NCBI GenBank assembly: GCA_002426025.1
Contig: DINP01000036.1
Span: 102,309 to 135,080 of the forward strand
Length of the DNA: 32,772 bases
Direction of reading: 5' to 3'
Source: Bacteroidales bacterium UBA5537
Lineage (GTDB): Bacteria > Bacteroidota > Bacteroidia > Bacteroidales > Lentimicrobiaceae
The notes beneath the pieces are model-generated. The model had not been told where the DNA came from. It did no database searches and saw nothing but the letters and a program-made list of their open reading frames with translations. Positions 7,969 through 14,415 of this stretch are shown in pieces. Position 1 is the first letter of the stretch, and each line of letters begins with the position of its first letter. The position numbers and the translations under genes were made by a program.

Positions 7969-8934
7969 TTATTGGTATTTTCCTTCTACCAGGTAATTCG
8001 ATACATAGTCCAATACCCCATCTTCAAGCGAAGTAAATTTGTCAGTATAACCGGCTTTGATCAGTTTCGACATCAAAGCTTCGGTAAAATACTGGTATTT
8101 GTTGCGGATATCTTCAGGGGTATCAATGAATTCAATTTCAGGTTGTTGGTTTAGAGCGCGAAAGGTCGCCATCGCAAGGTCAACAAAAGATCTGGCTTTA
8201 CCCGTTCCAAGGTTATAGAGGCCCGAATCAGGCTGTTTTTGCATCATAAAAATCAAAACCGAAACTACATCCTTCACATAGATAAAGTCACGAAGTTGTT
8301 TGCCGTCCTCAAAATCGGGCCGGTGCGAGCGAAACAACTTCACTTTGCCTGTTTCTTTTATTTGCCTGTGAGCATGAAAAATTACCGAGGCCATTCTGCC
8401 TTTATGGTATTCATTCGGACCGTAAACATTAAAAAACTTCATGCCAGCCCAGAATGGGGGAGTGGTCTTCTGTTTTAAAGCCCATTTGTCAAAATCATTT
8501 TTTGAAATTCCATAAGGATTCAGGGGCTTGAGTCTTTCAACAACATCGTGAGTATCCGCGTACCCCAATTCACCCATGCCATATGTGGCAGCAGATGAGG
8601 CATAAACAAGCGGGATATTGAACATGGTTGCCATTTCCCACACTTTTCGCGAATAGCCGGTATTCAATTCGTCGAAAATAGCCATATTGAACTCAGTCGT
8701 GTCCGTTCGAGCACCAATATGGAAGATGAAATCAACCGATGCAGCATTCTGTTCGAGCCATTCAAAAAATAATTTTCGCTCAATCCTGGCTTCAACGGTT
8801 TTTCCGTGCAGATTTCCCGCTTTCTCGGTTTTGGAAAAATCATCAACAGCAATTATTCCGGTGTATCCTTTATTAGATAGTCCGCTTATCAGACAACTTC
8901 CAATAAATCCTGCGGCCCCTGTTACTACGATCAT
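7969..8934 (-). CDS. hldD: ADP-L-glycero-D-manno-heptose 6-epimerase
   Basis: Converts ADP-D-glycero- to ADP-L-glycero-manno-heptose, the last step in making the inner-core heptose donor for lipopolysaccharide. It is an extended SDR protein with the NAD(P) Rossmann motif GAAGFIG (6-12). The catalytic YxxxK is YGISK (Y141, K145), with the serine in YASSAATYG. The segment FNVYGPNEYHKGRMASVIFHA is characteristic of HldD and separates it from UDP-sugar epimerases. The 321-residue length is normal. It starts 35 bases after the alkaline phosphatase gene, so the two may be co-transcribed. The other heptose-pathway genes are not in the window. Confidence 0.93.
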   Translation of the reverse strand: MIVVTGAAGFIGSCLISGLSNKGYTGIIAVDDFSKTEKAGNLHGKTVEARIERKLFFEWLEQNAASVDFIFHIGARTDTTEFNMAIFDELNTGYSRKVWEMATMFNIPLVYASSAATYGMGELGYADTHDVVERLKPLNPYGISKNDFDKWALKQKTTPPFWAGMKFFNVYGPNEYHKGRMASVIFHAHRQIKETGKVKLFRSHRPDFEDGKQLRDFIYVKDVVSVLIFMMQKQPDSGLYNLGTGKARSFVDLAMATFRALNQQPEIEFIDTPEDIRNKYQYFTEALMSKLIKAGYTDKFTSLEDGVLDYVSNYLVEGKYQ

Positions 8935-8969
8935 AGTTGTATTTTGAAATTTTGAAAAAAAAGTAAATC

Positions 8970-10085
8970 TTACTTCATAGAAGGTTCGTCAAGTGGCTGA
9001 AATCCAAATAAACGGTAAATGGTTTTGAAGATATCGGTGTTGTCAATAACTCCATGAAATAAATCTGAACCCGGACCGCAGGAATACAGAGGGACCGGTG
9101 TTGCTGTATGATCGGTGGTTGAACATTTCCCAAATGGTTTCCCGTTTGTCATTTCTCCTTCGGGAAGGCTTAAACCGCCGGTTTCATGATCGGCAGTAAT
9201 TATAACCAATGTTTCTTTGTTATTGGCGGCAAATTCAAGCGCCACACCACATGCATTATCAAAATCAATGGTTTCGCTGATGATATAGTCCAGATCATTG
9301 TCGTGGCCACCCCAGTCTATCTGTGAGCCTTCAACCATCAGAAAAAACCCATCTTTGTTATCATCGAGCAAATCAATTGCCTTGGCAGTTGCAAGACTTA
9401 GCATATCCCCGCGACCTTCAGTAACTTTTGGCGGATGAACAGGATACAAGAGCGCGGCCATTTTTCCTTCAGTTACTTCCATCATTTCGGGTATTGTTTT
9501 TACTACCTGGTAATGCCTTATAAGCAAACTGTCGATGAGGTTAAGGCTGTCGGTCCGTTTACCGAAAGAGTTATAGCCACCACCAATAAAAACATCTATA
9601 TCGGTATAAAGAAACTGTCGTGCAATTTCTTCATTCATTTTGCGACTGGTTACATGAGCAACAAATGAAGCTGGTGTTGCATGGGTAATATCGCATGTGG
9701 CAACCAAACCGGTTGCCAATCCATTATCTTCGGCATATTTTAGGATGCTTGGTACTGGTGTTGAGTCAGAAAGCAACCCAATCATTCCGTTGTTGGTTTT
9801 ATACCCGGTGGCAATCGCAGTACCTGCTGCGCCTGAATCAGTTATGAAATCGTTGGCCGAAAATGTTTTTACCAGTGCTACATTAGGGCATTTGGTGATA
9901 TTCAGATTGTTATTTGTTGCGATAAGTGCAGCATACATATGCTCAAGTCCCATGCCGTCGCCAATAAGCAGAATTATATTTTTAGGATATTTCTGTTTCT
10001 CCCGTGTGTTTGATTTTCGAAGTTGTGCTTCTGCAAATTGATTTATAAGCAACAATGAGATTAGCAGAAGAGTGATTTTTTTCAT
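8970..10085 (-). CDS. Secreted alkaline phosphatase (PhoA superfamily)
   Basis: Hydrolyses phosphomonoesters outside the cytoplasm. A signal peptide (residues 1-20, ending AEA) precedes the mature protein. Metal and catalytic residues are recognisable: D43 in LIGDGMG, the phosphoserine S84 in TDSGAAGTA, the HATP segment near 135, E252, D257 and H261 in VEGSQIDWGGHD, D299 and H300 in TADHETGG, and H326 in DHTATPVP. At 371 residues it is compact, lacking the large crown inserts of some bacterial enzymes. A -7 element lies about 60 bases upstream. The close spacing to hldD is the only contextual hint; phosphate-starvation control cannot be shown from the sequence. Confidence 0.92.
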   Translation of the reverse strand: MKKITLLLISLLLINQFAEAQLRKSNTREKQKYPKNIILLIGDGMGLEHMYAALIATNNNLNITKCPNVALVKTFSANDFITDSGAAGTAIATGYKTNNGMIGLLSDSTPVPSILKYAEDNGLATGLVATCDITHATPASFVAHVTSRKMNEEIARQFLYTDIDVFIGGGYNSFGKRTDSLNLIDSLLIRHYQVVKTIPEMMEVTEGKMAALLYPVHPPKVTEGRGDMLSLATAKAIDLLDDNKDGFFLMVEGSQIDWGGHDNDLDYIISETIDFDNACGVALEFAANNKETLVIITADHETGGLSLPEGEMTNGKPFGKCSTTDHTATPVPLYSCGPGSDLFHGVIDNTDIFKTIYRLFGFQPLDEPSMK

Positions 10086-10144
10086 TTCAGAAGGATTAGA
10101 ATCTTTGGTTTTCTGAACTCAAAACTGGTTAGTATTATTGACTG

Positions 10145-10152
10145 CAAAAGTA
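10145..10152 (-). promoter_or_regulatory. Candidate -7 element of the alkaline phosphatase gene
   Basis: The minus strand reads TACTTTTG, an exact TAnnTTTG match about 60 bases before the start. No TTG is found at the -33 position. Confidence 0.4.
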
Positions 10153-10244
10153 TAAAATATGCTGTTATGGCTTTATTATTTCACTATTAAGAAATACTTT
10201 TAACCCCATTCAAGCATGTTGACACAAATATATTTATATCAAAG

Positions 10245-10273
10245 TTGCTCATTCAAAAATTTAAGTACATTTG
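10245..10273 (+). promoter_or_regulatory. Bacteroidota-type promoter for the MFS transporter
   Basis: TTG (10245-10247) and TACATTTG (10266-10273) are separated by 18 bases. This predicts a leader of nearly 90 bases before the ATG at 10368. Confidence 0.5.
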
Positions 10274-10367
10274 ACAGTCCTAAAAAAAAAGCATTTTATT
10301 GCCCTGTTATTCGTCTGCGATTGCAATAATTTACTCTGAATAATTTCTAAACTTTAATTTAATCTCT

Positions 10368-12089
10368 ATGAAAGAAAAAGTTGTGACTTTACTAAGCGAA
10401 TCGAAGGCTGCCCGGTGGACAGCGCTTGCAGTTGTCGCTTTCACGATGTTGACTGGTTATTATCTGACCGATGTTATGGCTCCGTTAAAAGGACTTCTTG
10501 AGGGGCAACTTCAGTGGAACAGTTCCGATTTCGGATTTTTTACCAGCGCTTATGGTTGGTTTAACGTTTTTCTGCTGATGCTGATTTTTGGAGGAATTGT
10601 GCTCGACAAGATGGGCGTTCGCTTTACGGGTTTGGGTGCTACCATTACTATGATTATTGGTATTTTAATGAAATACTGGGCAGTTTCAACTCATTCTCTT
10701 GATGGTGAAGTATGGCATATTCTTTTCTGGGATGCAAAAGCTCAGGTGTTTATGGCCGGCCTCGGTTTTGCTATTTTCGGCGTTGGCGTTGAGGTTGCCG
10801 GGATTACAGTTTCGAAAATTATTGTAAAATGGTTTAAAGGAAAAGAACTTGCCCTTGCTATGGGTCTTGAAATGGCTACCGCACGTCTTGGTACTGCACT
10901 GGCTCTCTCAACTTCGGTTCCGATTGCAAAAGCATTTAACACTGTTGCTGCACCTATTTTGCTAGCACTGGTGCTGTTGTGTATCGGTCTGATAGCTTTT
11001 ATTATCTATGTTTTCATGGATCTGAAACTAGATAAAACACAGGCTGCTGTTAATGCGCAGAATCAGTTTGTTGATGAAGAAGAAGCATTCCGTATTTCAG
11101 ACATCCTGAAAATAGTTACCAACAAAGGATGGTGGTATATTGCTATCCTCTGCGTTCTGTTCTATTCAGCGGTATTCCCATTTCTGAAATATGCTACCGA
11201 CTTGATGGTTCAGAAATTCAGCATCAACGAAGACTGGGCTGGACTTATTCCAGCAATGCTGCCATTTGGTACGATATTGCTTACTCCTTTCTTTGGCAAC
11301 CTTTACGATAGAAAAGGAAAAGGTGCAACCATTATGATTATTGGTTCAATTTTGCTGATTTTTGTTCACCTATTATTTACAATTCCATTCCTCAGCCACT
11401 GGTTGGTTGCAATTGTACTCACTGTTATTCTTGGTATTGGATTCTCTTTGGTTCCATCAGCTATGTGGCCTTCGGTTCCTAAAATTATCCCTGAGAAACA
11501 GCTTGGAAGTGCTTATGCCCTGATTTTCTGGGTTCAGAACTGGGGCTTGATGGGCGTTCCTGCGCTCATCGGGTGGGTGCTGAATAAATACTGCTTCATC
11601 GGATATTTTTCCATTATTGGAACGGGCTTCAATACATCACAGGGAGACAATATCCTTCAGTTGGTTACAATGGATAAAGCTGTTTATGATCTTACAGAGG
11701 TTGGCTCAATCAGTCGGAAAGACACAACGTTACAGGTGGTTGAGTTTGTAAATAATTCAGCAGGAAGTGTTTCGAGTATTATTGTCTCAACAGGTGATAC
11801 AATACAGAGAGTAAATATTTCTGATAAATCGTTTAAAAAAGTAGAAAAGAAGAAAGAGGTTAAAGTTCCGATGTATTCCTTTGATGATAAAGGCAGAATT
11901 AGTCATTTTATTACTTCAAAGGGTGAAACAGTTACCAAGTTTAGCAATGTTTCATCATTCTACAACTATACGCTGCCAATGATGATCTTCACCGGCTTTG
12001 GATTTTTAGCCCTCATCTTTGCCTTATTGCTTAAACGTGAGGATAAGAAAAAAGGATACGGACTTGAACTTCCTAACAGGGAATCATAA
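10368..12089 (+). CDS. MFS transporter with a large loop before the last membrane segment
   Basis: A 573-residue major facilitator with about 12 membrane segments. The loop between the second and third segments reads GIVLDKMGVRFTG, the MFS signature region, and the matching loop in the second half reads GNLYDRKGKGATI. Between the last two segments lies a hydrophilic insertion of about 114 residues (about 419-532), rich in V, S, T and K and likely beta-structured. With a cytoplasmic N-terminus it would face the periplasm. The substrate is not readable. The overall style resembles MFSD1-like bacterial members, and the neighbouring LacI-SusCDE locus makes a sugar or oligomer product plausible (inference). 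A strong terminator follows. Confidence 0.85.
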   Translation: MKEKVVTLLSESKAARWTALAVVAFTMLTGYYLTDVMAPLKGLLEGQLQWNSSDFGFFTSAYGWFNVFLLMLIFGGIVLDKMGVRFTGLGATITMIIGILMKYWAVSTHSLDGEVWHILFWDAKAQVFMAGLGFAIFGVGVEVAGITVSKIIVKWFKGKELALAMGLEMATARLGTALALSTSVPIAKAFNTVAAPILLALVLLCIGLIAFIIYVFMDLKLDKTQAAVNAQNQFVDEEEAFRISDILKIVTNKGWWYIAILCVLFYSAVFPFLKYATDLMVQKFSINEDWAGLIPAMLPFGTILLTPFFGNLYDRKGKGATIMIIGSILLIFVHLLFTIPFLSHWLVAIVLTVILGIGFSLVPSAMWPSVPKIIPEKQLGSAYALIFWVQNWGLMGVPALIGWVLNKYCFIGYFSIIGTGFNTSQGDNILQLVTMDKAVYDLTEVGSISRKDTTLQVVEFVNNSAGSVSSIIVSTGDTIQRVNISDKSFKKVEKKKEVKVPMYSFDDKGRISHFITSKGETVTKFSNVSSFYNYTLPMMIFTGFGFLALIFALLLKREDKKKGYGLELPNRES

Positions 12090-12106
12090 TCAAAATAGTT
12101 TTAATT

Positions 12107-12137
12107 AAAACAGCGGCTTATAGCCGCTGTTTTTTTT
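12107..12137 (+). terminator. Intrinsic terminator of the MFS gene
   Basis: CAGCGGCT (12111-12118) pairs with AGCCGCTG (12122-12129) around a three-base loop, flanked by AAAA and by a run of eight T starting at 12130. Confidence 0.9.
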
Positions 12138-12141
12138 ACAA

Positions 12142-12355
12142 AAAAAAAACCTGCCGGGATTAGCAGGTTTTTCTAACGACATGTAAATAGAAGTGCTCTA
12201 CTAAAGTTAAGGAGCCGGGATGTCCTTAACAGCATAATACTATGATGAATCTATAAGTCACCTACAAATATCGGGAATAAAAAAAGCGTTTGCTTGTGAA
12301 ATGTATAAGTGCTGGAGTTTTTTTATTCAGCGTACCTGTTTGATGAGTAAGTGCG
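12142..12355 (-). ncRNA. Putative structured small RNA, copy A
   Basis: First of two diverged copies. Long blocks are nearly identical between copies: the terminator hairpin plus TTCTAACGACAT at one end, and the stretch from about 12261 to 12355 at the other. The middle differs in sequence but keeps a hairpin: GTTAAGGA (12206-12213), loop GCCGGGATG, TCCTTAAC (12223-12230). The minus strand is favoured because the end hairpin (12145-12172) is followed there by a long U run. A long-range stem CACUUA/UAGGUG also keeps a G-U pair only on that strand. No promoter consensus was found at the presumed 5' end, so an origin from read-through or processing is possible. I know no matching RNA family. Confidence 0.55.
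12145..12172 (-). terminator. Terminator hairpin of RNA copy A
   Basis: AAAAACCTGC (12145-12154) pairs with GCAGGTTTTT (12163-12172). Read on the minus strand it is followed by an unbroken run of T. The loop on that strand contains ATCCCG, a motif also found in the internal hairpin. Confidence 0.65.
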
Positions 12356-12540
12356 TCTTTTTTGGCTTTTTTTGTGCTTCTTTTAATGGGTATATTGGGT
12401 TAATAATGGTCTAAAATGACTGCTTTTTTGAGAGGTTTTTGCAAAATTCGTTTCCAATCGAATGGTAAGCGTTCTAATGGTCTTACATCAGGAGATTTTT
12501 GTAATTCCTGGAATAAAATCCGAAATTATCTATTGGTCAT

Positions 12541-12748
12541 AAAAAAGAACCTGCCGGGATGAGCAGGTTCTTCTAACGACATCTATACTGGTGGGATAAA
12601 TTGGAACTTAGGGGCCGGGATGCCCTATGCTCATAAATATAGATTAATATGCACTTACAAATGTCGGGAATAAAAAAAGCCTTTGCTTGGGAAATGTATA
12701 AGTGCTGGGGTTTTTTTATCCAGCGTACCTGTTTGATGAGTAAATGCG
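12541..12748 (-). ncRNA. Putative structured small RNA, copy B
   Basis: Second copy of the element. The internal hairpin is CTTAGGG (12607-12613), the same loop GCCGGGATG (12614-12622), then CCCTATG (12623-12629). Relative to copy A, three pairs change by compensation and one becomes a mismatch. A long-range stem GCACTTA (12651-12657) with TAAGTGC (12699-12705) encloses the conserved A-rich core. The element lies just past the lacI stop on the same strand, so it could also be a 3'-UTR-derived RNA of lacI. The plus strand remains possible, since one small stem (GCTGG/CCAGC near 12705-12725) is better kept there. Confidence 0.55.
12547..12570 (-). terminator. Terminator hairpin of RNA copy B
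   Basis: GAACCTGC (12547-12554) pairs with GCAGGTTC (12563-12570). On the minus strand six T follow immediately. The plus-strand T tract is interrupted, which favours minus-strand use. Confidence 0.65.
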
Positions 12749-12843
12749 CCAATTTTGCATAAAGAACACAGCTGTATGTGCCATTTTTAAGCATTGGACA
12801 CCTCTAAAAAGAGTGATTTTTGAACTAATTAAAGAGAAATTCA

Positions 12844-13854
12844 TTAACTGGAAGATCTTTTCTCAAGCTGAATTGGAATTACCCGGGTTTGAAAATCAAT
12901 GTAAGTTGCCGGGTTTTCAATCCGTCTTATCAGTATTTCGACTGCCTGTCTGCCCATTTCAAATCCTCTCTGCTCTACTGTTGTAAGCGGCGGATGGGCA
13001 ATACTTGCAATCGGGTCGTTGCCAAATCCTGTTATAGCAATATCTTCCGGAATCCTGAATCCCTGATCCTGCAACAACATCATTGCAGCAATTGCAGTGA
13101 AATCATTTACCGCAAAAATTCCATCAATTTCAGGTGCCAACCTGATGATCTGTTCCTTTAAATCATAAACTTCTGTTCGCGTGTCGCATTGCAAGATATA
13201 AGCCGGGTCCTTTTCAATTCCATAATTGGAAAGTGCTTTCAGATAACCTTCAAGTCTCAGGCGGCCAATCAGCAGGTGCTGAGGCGATGCCAGATGAAGG
13301 ATTTTTTTACGACCACTTTCGAGCAAGTGACTTGTTGCAAGCAAAGCGCCTTCAAAATCGGCAGTTACCACACGATCAGTTTCTACCTCTTCACAAACCC
13401 TATCGAAAAAAACCATAGGTATTCCACTATCAATCAAATCTTTAAAATGACCATGATTGGTGGTTGTCTTACTCATTGAAATCAAAATACCATCCACGCG
13501 GTTGTCGAGTAATACCTGAGTGTTGATTACTTCTCGCTCATAATCCTCGTTCGATTGGCAAATAATAAGGCGATATCCTTTGGCATAAGCAAGCTCTTCT
13601 ATCCCGCTAATGACGGATGAGAAGAAGTGATGCACTATTTCGGGGATTATGAGACCCAGCGTATTCGACCGTTGCCGTTTAAGGCTGAGTGCCAGCGCGT
13701 TGGGCCGGTAATTTACATGTTCAGCATATTCCTTAACAATCCGTTTTGTTTCTGTGCTGATATCGGGATGGTCTTTTAGTGCTCTTGAGACAGTTGATGG
13801 TGAGATTCCTAATGCTGTAGCGATATCGTTAATAGAGATAAGTTTTGATTTCAT
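12844..13854 (-). CDS. LacI-family transcriptional regulator
   Basis: The N-terminal helix-turn-helix and hinge (about residues 5-60, ISINDIATALGISPSTVSRALKDHP, then NYRPNALALSLK) are followed by a periplasmic-binding-protein-like sugar-binding domain (about 65-333). All family landmarks are intact in 336 residues. It is transcribed away from susC, and a LacI-type palindrome lies between them, so the most direct reading is control of susCDE and perhaps of itself. The effector is probably a sugar released from the imported glycan. LacI-type control replaces the SusR type known from Bacteroides starch loci and is seen in other Bacteroidota maltose/starch loci. The direction of control is unknown. 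Confidence 0.92.
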   Translation of the reverse strand: MKSKLISINDIATALGISPSTVSRALKDHPDISTETKRIVKEYAEHVNYRPNALALSLKRQRSNTLGLIIPEIVHHFFSSVISGIEELAYAKGYRLIICQSNEDYEREVINTQVLLDNRVDGILISMSKTTTNHGHFKDLIDSGIPMVFFDRVCEEVETDRVVTADFEGALLATSHLLESGRKKILHLASPQHLLIGRLRLEGYLKALSNYGIEKDPAYILQCDTRTEVYDLKEQIIRLAPEIDGIFAVNDFTAIAAMMLLQDQGFRIPEDIAITGFGNDPIASIAHPPLTTVEQRGFEMGRQAVEILIRRIENPATYIDFQTRVIPIQLEKRSSS

Positions 13855-14415
13855 GGAATGGGACTATTGTTTTCATTAACTTTAAGGTAAAAATACCAAT
13901 AAAGTAAATACGGTTCAATGACTTTAAGATAAGTTCTTATTTTTTGTTTTCCCGAATAGAAATTCGTTGGGTAAAAGAAATTTTATTTTCTATAATTTAT
14001 TTGCAAACGTCACCGCAAACGATTGCGGTAATATTTTATAAAAATTCGTGTATTTACATTAAAAACGAGAGTGTTAGTATTTAATAATTGCTTAACATTG
14101 TAGTTTGAAAACTGAAATTAAGGAGCATTTTTCAGAAAGTGTTTTAATTTCATGTTGATTCAATTTTTATTCTGAGCATTTTTTGAAATAATTATTGATG
14201 GCGATAAAAAATCAACAACAGTCTTATTAATTTTTAAAGATTTCCTGGTGCTTGATGCAACGTATTGTCAAATTGAGCATCTTAATAGGATTATCGTAGT
14301 TTATCGCCTTTATTTATATGAATTTTGAAGTCATATTGTTTTCTAAAAAAAAATGTGTACTTCAATGTAAACTAATTATGCAAACAAATTTTACCAATCA
14401 CTAACCAAATAATAA
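13855..14415. other. 561-base divergent intergenic region of lacI and susC
   Basis: AT-rich. It contains the LacI-type operator at 14012-14029. A near-match to the -7 element (TTTATTTG, 13996-14003, one mismatch) lies immediately upstream of that operator. The long stretch from 14030 to 14415 holds no recognised element and may be a susC leader of nearly 400 bases. Confidence 0.5.
14012..14029. promoter_or_regulatory. LacI-family operator
   Basis: ACCGCAAACGATTGCGGT has seven-base arms (ACCGCAA and TTGCGGT) around a core with the central CG that LacI-family hinge helices contact. A related half site, GCAAACG, lies just upstream at 14003-14009. Its position between lacI and susC supports this LacI protein as the binder. 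Confidence 0.75.

Larger units (their letters stand above)
12090..12843. other. 754-base convergent intergenic region with two copies of a structured element
   Basis: The region holds the MFS terminator, then two related elements of about 210 bases (12142-12355 and 12541-12748) separated by about 185 bases of unrelated AT-rich sequence. About 95 more bases lie before the lacI stop. No protein frame is shared by the two copies. A 73-codon minus-strand frame in the second copy is not preserved in the first. Confidence 0.8.

Noticed and set aside
8687..8947. Plus-strand open frames opposite hldD and the alkaline phosphatase gene
   Set aside because: They lie antisense to intact genes and show no recognisable motif or start context.
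12261..12355. The conserved end of the repeated element as transposon terminal repeats
   Set aside because: The copies are direct, have no inverted termini or flanking duplication, and show compensatory stem changes, which suits RNA better than an insertion sequence.
12573..12794. A 73-codon minus-strand open frame inside RNA copy B
   Set aside because: The frame is not kept in copy A, where the same bases are conserved as RNA structure, and the product resembles no protein.
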